64,000 nucleotides of DNA from Ascaphus truei (GCA_036426205.1 CM071568.1:231101236-231165235); one strand, 5' to 3'; positions 32,330 to 45,000 are shown, counted from the stretch's first letter. Translations and numbers: made by a program. Notes: generated from the sequence alone by a model not told the origin.

Positions 32330-33671
32330 TAGGGTGACCAGATGTCCCGGTTTAGCCAGGACAGTCCCGGTTTTTTAATGCCTGTCCCAGCTGCCAGACA
32401 GTCTTTAAAATGTCCCGTTTTTTTGTGACTGTCCCGGTTTTGACCATAAGAGCAGGGGGGGGAGCAGAGCAAGAATGCAGGGAGAGCGGAGGCCATTTCT
32501 GAGCTGCGGAGCCCCAGCAGTGAGACCCGGAAGTGTCGGTGAGAACTTCAGGTGTTTGCTGCCAGGGCACAAGATGGCTTCCTCCCACCCATGCAGGTAG
32601 GGTCCAGAATGGGGGGGACACACTCACACAATGGGGGGGGGGAGACACAGAATGGGGAGAGACAGAGACAGCATGGGGAGAGAGACAGACAGCATGGGGA
32701 GAGAGACACAGGCACAGCATGGGGAGAGAGACACAGAGACACCGCATGGGGAGAGAGACAGAGAGACACAGCATGGTGAGAAAGGCACAGCATGGGGAGA
32801 GACTGAGACAGCATGGGGAGAGAGACACAGCATGGTGAGAAAGGCACAGCATGGGGAGAGAGAGACAGAGACACAGAATGGTGAGAAAGGCACAGCATGG
32901 GGAGAGAGAGACAGCATGGGGAGAGAGACACACAGAGAGACAGCATGGGGAGAGAGACACACAGAGACACAGCATGGGGAGAGAGAGACAGAGACACAGC
33001 ATGGGGAGAGACAGACACAGCATGGGGAGATAGAGACAGAGACACAGCATGGGGAGAAAGATACAGGCACAGCATGGTGAGAGAGAGAGACACAGCATGA
33101 TGAGAGAGAGACACAGCATGGTGAGAGAGAGAGAGACACAGCATGGTGAGAGAGACAGCATGGTGAGAGAGACACAGCATGGTGAGAGAGAGACACACAG
33201 CATGGGTAGAGACAGAGAATGGGGGAGACAGAGAGAGAATGTGGGAGAGACACAAAGAATGGGGGAGAGAGAGAAAGAATGGGGGAGACACAAAGAATGG
33301 GGGAGACAGAATGGGGAGAGAGCAAAATAATGGGGGAGAAAGACACAAAAGAATGGAGGAGAGACAAAGAATGGATGAGAGACACAAAGAATGGGAGAGA
33401 GAGAAAGACACAAAGAATGGGGGTGAGAGACAGAATGGGGGAGAGAGAGACAGAATGGGGAAGAGAGAGAATGGGGGAGAAAAAGAGACACAAAGAATGG
33501 GGGAGAGACAAAGAATGGGGGAGACAGAATGTAGGGATGGGGGGAGAACGAAAATGGAGGGATATGGGGCGGAGAGACAAAGGAAGAGGGGCGCAGTTGG
33601 TGATATCATTTGTTTTATAAATGTTTTTTTAATGTGTCCCAGTTTTTACTTTTGTAAATCTTGTCACCTTA
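32330..33671. mobile_element. hAT-type element swollen by a minisatellite
   Basis: Perfect 8-bp duplications GCTACACA at 32322-32329 and 33672-33679. Imperfect inverted ends TAGGGTGACCAGAT and ATCTTGTCACCTTA. Short TGTCCCGG-type subterminal repeats lie near both ends. No transposase. The middle 930 bp is the tandem array below. Confidence 0.85.
32600..33545. repeat. Purine-rich minisatellite (GAGAGAGACACAGCATGGG unit)
   Basis: About fifty imperfect units of 16-24 bp. The variant GCATGGGGAGAGAGACA dominates up to about 33200 and GAATGGGGGAGAGACACAAA after that, showing two rounds of spread. The long ORFs on both strands (up to 379 codons) are frames of this repeat, not genes. Confidence 0.95.
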
Positions 33672-33679
33672 GCTACACA

Positions 33680-34961
33680 TATATACTATAATTAGGACCC
33701 TCAATGTAAAGATCATGTTATGTGGACAGGACACTACTGAGAGAAAAAAAAAAGTCAGCACCTCTTTCAACGATTTAATTATTTAAATAAAGCTGCACAC
33801 AAATATATTGAAATAGGTCTTGGCACCAATGAGGGGAAGTACTGCTTTCCTACAAGCACAGTTGAGATGAGCAGCAGGTGTAGCTCAGCTCCAGTGGGTC
33901 TCTGGTCAGATTCTGTATAGAAAGGTTCCGGAGGCGGGAAATATCAGTCTCACTGTGGTGCGATTTCGGTTGAATTTATTGACAGGTGTAGATGGAGTCT
34001 CGGTCCCACGGCAGCTTAAAATTGGTGGCAGGGGAAAGAGGGAGAAAGGATTACAAAAGTATAACTTTTTCAATTTGTGGGGGTGGGGGGACAGAAACCA
34101 ATTACTGTTGTGCATCAATAGAACGTTATTTACTCTATTGTACTGTACCAACACAATCACATATTGCCCTGAAAATATACTGTCAATCACTATTTATTGA
34201 TCTTTACCAACAGTGATTAACAGGAATCAGAAACTGCTTTAAAAACTACTTCATTCTTGTTTCATCTATTCTTGTTTGAATTACATAAATTACTATGAAA
34301 GGCATTCACAATCTACAAACCTTTCTATTTGCTAAATGATTTGGTAAGGTAACCATGCATGTGGTTTACAAGATAAGCAACTCGTTTATGGACACTTACA
34401 ATATTGGAACATGCTTCTGTTACTTAATCTCGTCAAGGACACAGGACAGTTCCTTCTTTTTTGTAATTCATTTACATTACTACAACTGTTGCATTCACCT
34501 GTGAAACAAAGGAAATTGCATTTCAAAGTGAGTTTTACAAATGCATACAAGAATGAGCAGAAACAGAAAAAAAACAAAAAAAAAACACGGTTGTGGGAAA
34601 CCAAATACCGTTTTTCTTAAACGCATAAGTCATACAGCTTTAAAAATAATAAAATGTGGGCTTTCGAAAGAAATGAATTGCATGTTTAAATCTGGGCTCC
34701 ACTCCAAAGCTGTTCTACACGTGGTGTAGCATTGTAAGCCAACAATTAGTCTGGTCAAAATGTTATCCCCCTATCAATGATTACACTTAAAGCAGCAATA
34801 CTACATTCTCTACCCACACCTCTTTTTTATTTTTCTTATTTGTAGATAAAGCCTGTGACAATGTATAATTCTACATTCTTACCTAGGCTGGCAATCGTTT
34901 GGTGCTCCCGTTATAAATCCTTATGGTATTACTAACGTAATGGCTGCTTCAGTCAGTGCAA
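33680..34961. other. AT-rich intergenic DNA, nothing recognised
   Basis: No element ends or exon-like sequence were identified. Confidence 0.45.
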
Positions 34962-35118
34962 GACTGCGCTTATAGTGCCAGCGACGTGACAAAAACAAAT
35001 GCATTGCTGCCGTCGCGTGCGCTTATAGTAGAAGCGACGCGATTGCTGGAAGTCAAGTCAATTTGATTTTTCCAGCGAGCACAGCGTGACTGACGTCACC
35101 GGCACTATAAGCGCAGCC
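34962..35118. mobile_element. GC-rich MITE with CTGCGCTTATAGTGCC ends
   Basis: Inverted termini GACTGCGCTTATAGTGCCAG and GGCACTATAAGCGCAGCC. Interior repeats the same words (CGTGCGCTTATAG). Same family as 48965-49256. Flanking CAA and TAA fit a 3-bp Harbinger-type target. Confidence 0.75.
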
Positions 35119-35735
35119 TAACTCAGCAGCTACAATTAGTACGGCAACATTATCTATAGTTACAGTCTACAGCACAAACTGCTGGGAATATTGGCAACAA
35201 ATTATTATAAACAGGAAAGTGTTAGAATGATCTTGCACTGCTGGGGAGGTGGGCTAAAACCTGCTATAGGAATCAAAGGAGGCCTTAAAACTCATCAAAA
35301 GTGGCATTAAGAGTGGAATTAAAAAAAAAAAAAAAAAAGTAGTAAATATGATCTAATACTACAGAACTGATTTACTTCCTGGTGCACCCAGCACATATAA
35401 GATTTCACATGTTTTGCTGCTTTAAGTCATCTACAGAACATCTACAAAACTTCTTTATAACCACTTTGGTAAATAGAACAAGCCCAATAATGTGACTAAA
35501 CTTTGTTCTAGTCTTCTTGTGTACAGAAACGTTTTTAAAATTGTTTGTAAAAACTTCAGAGTACTGTCTGTGCACAGCAAAACTATCAATCCTTTTCAGT
35601 GCATTTCTAGATCTTAAAAGATTTACCTGGATAATACATAATCTTTACTGTCAGTGTTTTGTCACCAATCGGTGTCTAGGACAAGCCTTAAGGGTGACTT
35701 GTGAGGGGGAAAAAAAAAAGTATGAGAGATTAGTG

Positions 35736-35923
35736 CAGTGATTTTCAACCAGGGTTCCCCAGGCATGCCTAAAGGGTTCCCTGTAATTTTCTGGTAATTT
35801 GACATTTGTATCAAATACAGAAGAATTTACAATGCGTCTGATCAGAGTTGCTATTAGAGATGGTTGGGGGTTCCTCAGAATTTCACTTAGGGTTCCTTAA
35901 CCAAAAAAAGTTGGAAAACACTG
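35736..35923. mobile_element. hAT MITE
   Basis: CAGTGATTTTCAACC...GTTGGAAAACACTG ends. 8-bp flanks GATTAGTG and GTTTAGTG with one mismatch. 188 bp, non-coding. Confidence 0.85.
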
Positions 35924-36084
35924 GTTTAGTGTATCCATCCAAATATTAAATACATGTATTCCTGGAAAATAATGGAAAGTTTTGCATTACATTTAAAACT
36001 ACAGAAAGCCTGAATTTTATAATTACACATCTATAATTACATTTTTAGTGTTCACGATAACCAATAGTAGTTATATTGTAATGA

Positions 36085-37020
36085 TTATGTATTAGAAGGG
36101 GGAAATAAATTGCTTCCTGGCTCCAAATAATGGTAAATCAGATTAATCCCAGAAATAACATCCTTCCCATGCTTACTTATTTGGTATATCCCTGTGAACC
36201 TTTCCTTTCTATAAAGATGTCCAACCTTTTTTTCCAAGATATCTATTGTATCTGCCATCACAGTCTCCATGGGTAATGAATTCCACATTTGAACTGCCCT
36301 TACTGTAAAGAGACCATTTCTTTGTTGTTGGTGAAATCTCTTTTCCTTCAATCTTAAAGGATGACCCTGTGTCGTTTGTACTGCCCTTGGGAGGAATAGT
36401 TCTTTTGAAAGTTCCTTGTATGGACAACGAATATATTTGTACATCATTATCATATGCTCCTAGACGCCTCTTTTCTAATGGAAACAAATCTAATTGAATT
36501 AGCCTCTCTTTAAGTCAGACCTTTCCATACCCTTTATTAATTTGGTGGGTCTTCTCTGGACTTATTCTAGTTTCATAATGTATTTTTTTTATGGAGTGGT
36601 GCCCAAAGCTGTACTCCACATTCAAAGTGTTGTCTTAGTGGCAAAATTATGCGTTTTTCTCTGTTTTATGCAAGATATTATCCTATTTGCCTTTGCAGCT
36701 ACTGCCTGACATTAAGCACTATTGCCAAGTCTACGGTCTACAAGCAGTCCTAAATCCTTCTCCACCAACGATTGACGTAATTTTGTCTTATTTAATTTGC
36801 AAGTAGCCTGTTAATTCTCATTTCCCAAATGCATTACATTTATCTGTATTAATTCTCATTTGCCATTTACCTGCCCACATTTCCAATCTATCGAAGTCCT
36901 TCTGGAGAGAAATGACATCCTGCTCTGATTTTAGTATCTTACATAAATTTTGTCAAAAATGGAGACTTTGCTCCTATGCCAAACTCATGGTCATTAATAA
37001 AAAAGTTACATAGTTGTGTG
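36085..37020 (-). mobile_element. Decayed non-LTR retrotransposon, RT C-terminus and beyond
   Basis: On minus the frame 36453-36085 has GHPLRLKEKRFHQQQRNGLF and RAVQMWNSLPMETV followed by a DILEKKVGHLY block. This is the common C-terminal pattern R..FF..RVV..WN.LP..VV.A of CR1/L2/Rex-type RTs. Further coding-like text continues to about 37000 with stops. The clade cannot be fixed by eye. Confidence 0.65.
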
Positions 37021-37721
37021 AGAAAACCACATTCCAAGGTTCATCCAATAGTCTGGCCAGTAAATTACTGTAATCCTTAAATGATAATCTGCCAATACTA
37101 GTAGAAGCAGCATTAAACAGCAATCTTATGGCTCTCAACATTTTACTTGTGTAGCTTCAGGTAAATCCTTTTAAGCATCAATTAGAGGAATTCTCTTTTC
37201 AGATGCACATTAGTCATCACTGGCTACTTGCATCTGTGTTTGCGTCCCTACGAGCCTTTACAACATTTCATATACAGAATGTACACCAATTCAGCCTTAC
37301 CATGATGATAACGCGGCAGCATATCTCATTAATCAGCACTTCCAGTAAGTCCACGAGGGTAAGAATGCATGTTCAGTGGAGAATAGCGTGCTAAAGAAAA
37401 AAAGAACAGTAATGAAGACTTTATAGACATAGGAGCTTAATATACAAAGAGCAAAGCAGGGCAATTGGCTAAAAATGTCCAGACTTCAAAAGGTGCATTT
37501 CTGTCTAGGTTTATTTTTATTATTTTTTGTAAATAGGTGGGAAGTGGGGGGGTTCTTCGAAGATGAACCGCAGTAATTTCAGCTCTGTGACCCCCTGCTT
37601 CCTGAGATTCTTTCCTCCTGGTGGTACACCACCACCTAGGCTTCTGTTAATTTTTCTATTACAGTTTTTTTCTTTTGCTAGAAAGGTCATTTTTAAAAAA
37701 AGCATAAAAATGCAAGGTGTT

Positions 37722-39164
37722 AGCTGAAAGGAAAGCAATGCCTTTTGGTGCACACCCTATTTTAATTCGCAATGACAATTTATCATTAACAAAGTCATTT
37801 TGTTTCATTCCTTGGATGAAATATCGGTGATCATGCATCACTGAAAGGACAGATTAAAACTTTATCTTTTATTGAAGAAATCTAAAATAAATTCAGCTTT
37901 GTGAAGATAGAAACTAATTAAGGCAATTGATGTAAGAGGTCCCTAAAAGGTCCAATAAAGCAAGTCATCAGAACTTACAATATGACAGGATTTATTTAAT
38001 ATTCATCATCAATAATGGAGACAAAAGAAGAATCACTCTGTTTTGATTCCTACATACCAGCGTTAAAGCGCCCCGTTTTAACAGTATATATTTCATAGGG
38101 ATCATTGTTGAGTGATGCCTCAAGAGGCCTAGTTCATTCATAATTAAAACTACTATGTTTACAGTTGTCTTCTAACAATTATATTGTCAGCTTGAACTCG
38201 GTAGCTTCGGCTCCTTCAGCAATACGCTGAAGGGTTTCTTGGCAGTGTCAACACAACAAATACTATTTAAACAGGTCTATTCAGCCAATGAAACCCCCGA
38301 AGAAGCCTCTAGGTGGCGAAACACGAGTCGTGTTTCACACGTCCGACGTATGCAATTTCGGCAACAGCAGTCTGGAGCTCCTGGGTGCCCCTGATTTATC
38401 GGAGTCGTTCTAGAAACCCACCGAAGGATATCAGGCATCACCTCCACACTGCCCCTTTCCTATGAACCCTTCTTATGGTAGTGGATGCATGATGTGGTAT
38501 TGGAGCTAATGAACTGTGCATTTTCATTACCAAGGCAGGATTTTATATAGGGTTAGGCAGATGGATTTAATATTAATCCTATATGGGACACCCATTACTT
38601 GTTGTTCCAAATTTGGATGAGATTAGTAACAGATCACTGCATTACCCCCATTAAGTCATTGGTGGGCTACTTACTCGGTTATTCTAAGATGCATTATATA
38701 ACATTGATTTAACTCAGCCCTTGCAGAGTGTTTTAAATCACCATAGCGGTCATTACTGCAGGAGTGTAACTTTAGTTCACTTTGGGGGTTCTGTATGTGT
38801 GTATTGTTACACCTGTGTGTATATTTGTTGGTAACAGCATCATATCATTACAAGTGCCTGTTACCAACTGGTTAAGCATACAACTGCGATCCCCACACAA
38901 TTAACATAGGTTTCGTTTGTCAGCCATCATTAATGTGGCACAACAGGGACCTCTTATATCAATTGCCTTAGTTTCTATATTTACCAAGTGGAATTTTAGA
39001 TTTCTTCAATAAAAGATAAGTTTTAATCTGTCCTTTCAGTGATGCATGATCACCGATATTTCATCCAAGCAATTAAACAAAATGACTATGTTCGTGATAA
39101 ATTGTATAATTGCAAATTAAAATAGGGTGTGCATCAATTAAGAGGCACTGCTTTCCTTTCAGCT
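37722..39164. repeat. Long inverted repeat with hammerhead-like motif in the spacer
   Basis: Arms of about 220 bp (37722-37944 and 38945-39164) are reverse complements (for example GGTGATCATGCATCACTG, mirrored at about 39045). The 1-kb spacer contains CCGAAGAAGCC, a GCC/GGC hairpin and GCGAAAC at 38297-38322, matching the motif order at 3981 and 11432. The outer part of the right arm is also the start of duplication unit A. Confidence 0.75.
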
Positions 39165-40030
39165 ACGCCCTGGCGTTACATACAATTCCAATCCTCTGGT
39201 AGCATCCCCATAACATTAGATTTTGATTACACCTATTTTCTATGTACTGTAGTCAAAAAAGCATAAACAAAGATAGATGTCATGCTTTAAAAGCAGCAGC
39301 CCACAGTGCCATTATCTACTAAAGTCAAATAAATAACTTTCCAACACATTTTTGGAAAATCTGATCCTGTTGGAAATAAGCATTTGAGACATTAAGTGTC
39401 CAGAGGGTGATATAACATCTCTCCCAGAGGCCAGTGCAGTTTAATGGTAACTAACGTCAAGAGCAAGATTTAAAAAAAAAAAAAAAAAAAAAACATGATT
39501 TATAACATAGAAAAACAAGTAAGCTTTTCTTAAAAATAGCAGGAAATTCTCCAGGAACAAGATCCTAACATTATGCAATGTAAAAGCATACACCAAGCTT
39601 TGGGGCGAGAGAGGGGGATTGCTACGTCAACAACCTGTGCGACTCAATGCATTGTATTGAGGGTCCCTCTTGTGGCAAAGGGATGAACAATAGTCCCGTA
39701 TGGTAAGTAGCCTCAGGTAAATCCTTTATTACATCAATTAGAGTCAGGAGTACAGTCCTCATCATCGGCTACATACACCGTGGCATATGTTAATAATAAC
39801 TTTATTTCATATAGCGCTCTTCTCCCAATGGGACGCAAAGCGTTTCACAATTACAGTATAGTGAGTGGTACGCAGCACATAGGAATTTAGACCCATTTTG
39901 CCAGGATTTACATTTCTTTAAAAAATAACAAATAAAGAGATCTCACTTACCCTTCTCCAGCACAGGACTGGCATTTTGCTCCAGCATAAACCTTGAGTAA
40001 AGATACCACAGCAATCAAAAATAATTAAAA
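39060..40030. repeat. Segmental duplication unit A
   Basis: This unit is followed by three close relatives: unit B (40870-42318 plus 45831-46190), unit C (46450-47500) and unit D (47905-49370). Shared landmarks, in order, are ATTAGATTTTGATTA, a poly-A run, GGGATTGCT, CAGGTAAATCCTTTA, a GCGCTCTTCTCCCAATGGG tail and the CCTTCTCCAGCACAGG exon-like block. A degraded fifth copy of one block is at 37150-37245. Confidence 0.85.
39734..39991 (-). CDS. Exon-like pair, copy A (unidentified gene, C-terminal end)
   Basis: Minus strand: a 41-nt block 39991-39951 preceded by ACTCAAG and followed by GTAAG, then a 35-nt block 39768-39734 preceded by TGTAG. In the one frame open through both, they join as FMLEQNASPVLEK plus ADDEDCTPDSN and TGA, with AATAAA six bases after the stop. 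The protein family is not recognised. The same pair recurs three more times. It could be a tandemly duplicated last-exon pair of a real gene, or a coincidence carried along by segmental duplication. Confidence 0.35.
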
Positions 40031-40034
40031 TTAA

Positions 40035-40443
40035 CTTACAAGGTATGGCCAATATTTCTGAAATTTCCTTCCATAATTCCATCATGGAGAATCATGTCAT
40101 GATACCATGTTTTTCTGATTCCAAAGACGATCTCCACGAGATACCTCTGAAATTAGTGATTTTATTTTAGAATTAGCCATTTTTAATAGTAATTATACAG
40201 CCCAGCACACCACCAGTACACAGCTGGAATACTTTATTCTACAGTTCCCAGACAAAGTAGCAATGGCCAGTTCACAGGTAGAATAACAATGCTGGTCTCT
40301 GATTGTTCTTTCTGCTGCTGTCCTATGACTGGTTGTTACCATGTCATGTTTTCCGCTATCGCGCTACAAGCTGAGCGCCGGGGAACGCTCATGGGCACAC
40401 ACACTGGACCGCAATGTGTTTGTTCGCGAGTGTGAGCGGCCTT
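40035..40443 (-). pseudogene. MADF/Myb-like domain fragment of a Harbinger-type second ORF
   Basis: On minus, ATG at about 40182 starts MANSKIKSLISEV, then RLWNQKN, a WYHDMILHD block and, after a frameshift, ELWKEISEILAIPC before a GTAAG donor. The spacing of W residues is that of a MADF (Myb/SANT-related) DNA-binding domain, which Harbinger elements encode beside their transposase. The GC-rich DNA to 40443 ends GCGGCC next to TTA, like the element ends at 45693 and 49256. No transposase is attached. Confidence 0.55.
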
Positions 40444-40622
40444 AGAGATTAATCTCTCCCAGCAGACAATCTTTGAGACAGCAGCACTACCTGTGATTTT
40501 ATTTATTGGCATTATTCACCATGTATCACTTATTTCACTCAGCACATGTAGTTATTATTTGTAAATATTATTAAATGCCAAGTTTTAGCCTAGGTGTGCA
40601 CCATTAAATGTACTCTTTAGAT

Positions 40623-40809
40623 CAGTGATTCCCAACTCCAGTCCTCAGGGAACCCAACAGGTCAGGTCTTAAGGATATCCCTGCTCCAGCACAGGTGGGT
40701 CAGTCAGTGGCTCAGTCATTGTGACTGAGCCACCTGTGCTGGAGCAGGGATATGTATGCTTAAGACCTGACCTGTTGGGTTCCCAGAGGACTGGAGTTGG
40801 GAAACACTG
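40623..40809. mobile_element. hAT MITE, near-perfect palindrome
   Basis: Ends CAGTGATTCCCAACTCCAG and CTGGAGTTGGGAAACACTG. Perfect 8-bp duplication CTTTAGAT at 40615-40622 and 40810-40817. Almost the whole 187 bp folds back on itself. It lies between units A and B. Confidence 0.95.
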
Positions 40810-40869
40810 CTTTAGATGACTCACTGACTCCCAGTCAGCCAATCTACCTGATACTGTTACACCTGTAAG

Positions 40870-42318
40870 TACATCCAAGCAATGAAAAAAAATGGACTAT
40901 GTACATGATAAATTGTATCATTGCAAATTCAAATAGGGTGCCCACCAAGAGGCATTGATTTCTTTTCAGCTACCCCCTTGTGTCACATACAATTCCAAGC
41001 GCTCGCGTTACATACAAATACAATTCCCCATAACATTAGATTTTGATTATGCCTATTTTCTATGTGCTGTTGTACCAAAGTACTCCACTTTCCCAAGAGT
41101 AAAAAAGCATAAAGATAGATGTCATGCTTTAAAAGCAGCCCACAGTGATCATTAGCTAACGTAAAATAAATAAATAACTTTCCAACACATTTTTGGAAAA
41201 TCTGATCCTGTTGGAAATAAGCATTTGAGATATTAAGTGTCCAGAGGGTAAAATAACAGCTCTCCCAGAGGCCAGTGCAGTCTAATGGTAACGTCAAAAG
41301 CAAGATTTAAAAAAACAAAACAAAAACATGATTTATAACATAGAAAAACAAGTAAGCTTTTCTTTAAAATAGCAGGACATTCTCCAGGAACAAGATCCTA
41401 ACATTATGCAATGTAAACGCATACACCAAGCTTTGGGGCAAGAGAGGGGGATTGCTATGTCAATACCCTGTGCGACTCAATGCATTGTATTGAGGGTCCC
41501 TCTTGTAGCAAAGGGATGAACAAGTAGCCTCAGGTAAATCCTTTATTACATCAATTAGAGTCAGGAGTACAGTCCTCATCATCGGCTACATACACCGTGG
41601 CATATGTTAATAATAACTTTATTTCATATAGCGCTCTTCTCCCAATGGGACGCAAAGCGTTTCACAATTACAGTATAGTGAGCGGTACGCAGCACATAGG
41701 AATTTAGACCCATTTTGCCAGGATTTACATTGCTTTACAAAAAATATTAGATCTCGCTTACCCTTCTCCAGCACAGGACTGGCATTTTGCTTCAGCATAA
41801 ACCTTGAGTAAAGAAACCAGAGAAATCTTTATAGTAGCAATGGTTGAAAAAGCAACATATACGTGTATAGCACCAGTCAGCTACACAACACCACCATTTT
41901 ACAAACCGTACAATACAAAGAACATAATACAGATGGGAAAAGACCAGTATAACATTGGTGGAAAGGAGTCCCTGTCCTGCAGAGCTTGCAATGTCACCGG
42001 CATATGGAGAAACAAAAGCCATAAGAGCAACTGTGAATGCTTTGGTTACAAGGTGTGCAAGAGTATACTGTAGCTTAGTGTGTTTATTAGGATTACCTTC
42101 AATTTATAGTGTGTAGCAGACAAGCTACAAGCCTCCTAATCTTATAGGTACTATACTAATGCTCATAAATGACATGGGACATTTCTATATAATTAAATGT
42201 ACAGTAACTGGATGTATTGTGTCCCTCTCCTTGTCAAACATTCAACAAGAGTATGGAAGCGTTTTATTTGTATTTAGGGGGTAATGGGGCAGAATATAGC
42301 ACAGGGCATAGCAAATAC
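40870..42318. repeat. Segmental duplication unit B, left part
   Basis: Matches unit A at its start and unit D (47920-48750) from 41470 on. Similarity to D stops at CAAATAC (42312-42318) and resumes at CAAATAC 45831, so 3.5 kb including the Harbinger element was inserted there. Confidence 0.85.
41551..41802 (-). CDS. Exon-like pair, copy B
   Basis: Blocks 41802-41762 (FMLKQNASPVLEK) and 41585-41551 (ADDEDCTPDSN, stop), with the same flanking AG and GT bases as copy A. Copy B has Lys where A has Glu. Confidence 0.35.
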
Positions 42319-42545
42319 CCTAATTGTAAGTGGATGCTGCAAACCATAAAAATAATATTAGGCCAGGGTGAGGAGACGCGCGCTCACGCGGCGTGACATC
42401 AGCGTCTGCCCAAGCATAAGCGATTGGGTGTCCTGCTCACGCGGGAGCCTGCCACAGATGGAAGGTGGGCGTGTCAGACTAGAGTTGGGCGTGCCAATGA
42501 CGGGAGGACCGTGACGTCACATCCCCCTCTCCCAAAACCACAAAG

Positions 42546-43850
42546 ATGGAGCTCTCAGCAATTCAGTTAATGGCTTTACTTGAGGCTAATAGATTTAAAG
42601 ATGTGGGTACTGGATACCAAAGAAACCAATGTACATGAACTGTATATGGCTCGTGAAACACGTAGGGAATTTGCTACGTTATACAAACAAATGCGTAAGC
42701 ATGAGAAGCGTTTTTTTCAGTACATGCGAATGAGACCACAAACTTTTGATTATATTTTGTCCCGTATATAGGACACAATAACCCCTGTCCCAACAAATTT
42801 TGGATACACAATTAGTGCGGAAGAAAGGCTAATGGTCACTCTGAGGTTTGTTGTAAATCTTGTAATATTAATTACGTGTTGATGTTTGATTCCGTTTTGA
42901 ATGTTAGGGTGGCGGCGATGGTGAATACTGCGTGTGTGTCCCCGTTAGCTTGGTGGTTTAGTGTGCTTTGTCCGGTGGGGGAAGGGGGAGAGGGATATGT
43001 AATGTGTAATATGTAATGTAACTTATTGAATGTTGCTGTCATATGATTATAAAAAGGTCACATTTTTGTATTTAAATAAAAATTTTAAAACAAATTTGAT
43101 CATGAAATAAATATTTTTAATAATCAATATCTTTATTTTCCATTACAGATTTCTATCGACAGGAATACCTTTTCGTGGACTAGCCTTTTCATTCAAGATG
43201 GGTAAAAGCACAGTTGCGAATATAGTTCATAAGACATGTGATGCTATTTTCAATACCTTGCAGGCAGATCATATGCCATTTCCTATTGTTCCAATGTTGA
43301 GTGATGTTGCGCAAGAATTTTATAATAAATTGAATTTTCCAAATTGTGTTGGATGCATTGATCGAAAACACATTCGTTTGAAACACCCAAAACAGTCAGG
43401 AAGCATGTACTTCAATTACAAGCATTGTCATGCAATAGTCTTACAAGCAGACGCAAAATTTTAATGTATAGCTATTGACGTGGGTGCATATGGGAAGCAA
43501 CGTGATTGGGGGCGGGGGGAGTTCCGAGCATCATCTTTGTATCCTCTCATTGAAGATAAAACATTGCAATTCCCTTTCGAGGCATGCTTGCCATCAAGTA
43601 CAACAATTGTACCTCATGTACTGCTGGCAGATGAGGCATATCCTTTATTGAATTATTATGAAGCCGTATAACCAACATTTAACAAAAGAGCAATACAGTA
43701 CATATTTAATTATTGACTATCCAGAGCACAGCGCTGTGTGGAGTGTGCATTCGGTATAATGACCTCTAAATGGAGAATCCTGTTAAAAGCAATCGAATCA
43801 TCGCCAAATGCTAAGAATATCGTGAAATACATTGCTATACGGCGCCAGTG
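42546..43850 (+). pseudogene. Harbinger (HARBI1-like) DDE transposase with one intron
   Basis: A first part (42546-42845, one frameshift near 42580-42600, stop at 42768) includes HEKRFFQYMRMRPQTFDYI and ISAEERLMVTLR. An intron 42846-43148 (donor GTTTGT, acceptor TTACAG) restores the frame into FLSTGIPFRGLAFSFKMGKS, then NCVGCIDRKHIRLK (first catalytic Asp), VLLADEAYPLLNYY (second Asp) and RAQRCVECAFGIMTSKWRIL (catalytic Glu). All three acidic positions survive. In-frame stops (at about 43462, 43669 and 43713) disable it. Such nucleases excise and paste elements with matching ends. Confidence 0.88.
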
Positions 43851-44364
43851 ATGGGTCAGCGATGGACTTTATTCCTGCAGTGTCTAATCATCTTCACAGA
43901 TCAAGAGTGAATAATGCACCAGGAAACAGCCAATGTATCAGAGATTGTATTAATGCAGAGTGAGCTGTTCCATGGCAAAATGTTGTTTGTCATTGTTTGA
44001 AGTCAGCAACAAGTACTAATTTTGCTATTCTTTTGATGTATGTAATAGTATAAAAATACAATAGTTGGTATATAGTCTATTGTATTATTAGTCCTTGTTA
44101 AAGACAGCTACAACGTCCTATTTGAGAAGTTGTTCATGTATGTTCTATCAATACAATTTCAATGGTTAATATCTTTCCATTTTATTATTGAAATGCAGCG
44201 CTAAACAGTACTACTAGTTGCATTGGGAAAACAGACATGGTTTTAAAAATATTATCTTTTGATTAAATAAATAAATAAAAGTTTGTAACATATTAACCGA
44301 AAGATAAATAACATTAGAATGTTTTCAACTTGTAAACTAATCAAACAAAAGAAGGTATTTTTAT

Positions 44365-44800
44365 TTCTTGGATTGGAATTCTATGACTGCATTTAAGGCA
44401 GCATCAGCTATAACTTGTCGTAAACGCAACTTTGCAATTTGGTCTAGTTGGTTTATATACGGAAGGAGGTTTTATACAGGTTTTTTTAAACGCATTTGAT
44501 AACCGTTCCAGTTTTGGGGCCTCTCCGGCTACCATTTCTTTCGTGACAGCAAGAGCAAGCCTTGATTTCTTTGCTGTGGGCTCTTGTGAAGAGGACGGAA
44601 TAGAAAAGGAATTAGTCAGTTGTCACGTTGTCGGTTGTCACGTCCCCAGTTGACTCCATCATTGGTTCCAACGTGTTAACGCAGGTCTCCAAATTAGATG
44701 ATGTCCTAGCAGGCATGATTTGGTCCTGCAAGAACTGCATCATAGAAATAATAAGGCCAGGAGGAAGAACCTTAGCTACTTGGGGCTGAATTACCAGAGC
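44365..44800 (-). pseudogene. Harbinger second ORF, C-terminal exon (degraded)
   Basis: On minus: QPQVAKVLPPGL, FLQDQIMPARTSSNLETCV, MESTGDVTTDNVTTD, then frameshifted text with KEMVAGEAPKLERLSNAF and IADAALNAVIEFQSKK. Gln/Ser/Thr-rich linker followed by a helical end fits the C-terminus of a Myb-like helper protein. It converges on the transposase. Confidence 0.55.
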
Positions 44801-44869
44801 GTGGAATCTTCCCTTTTTTCAATTTTCTCTGAAACGAATCTCGCAGATTCGTCTGCTTTGACTTGCTTT

Positions 44870-45000
44870 GTTTGTCTTCAGACAGCTGCTGACACGTCGC
44901 TATGGTAACGCGGCGTCATTTGACGCAGGGAACAGAGGTAAGGGGGGGGGGGGGGGGCTTGAGCACCCGGGGCGCAGCTGCAAAAGTTTGTGCATCCCTG
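44870..45000. mobile_element. Truncated hAT MITE end
   Basis: Right end AAAAGTTTGTGCATCCCTG matches the right end of 30015-30263 and is preceded by the same G-run and GGGGCGCAG block. The left end is missing. Confidence 0.7.

Noticed and set aside
32352..33691. Overlapping ORFs of 133-379 codons on both strands
   Set aside because: All frames are open because the minisatellite lacks stops. Products are Ser/Leu/Pro or Gly/Glu/Arg/Thr repeats with no domain.
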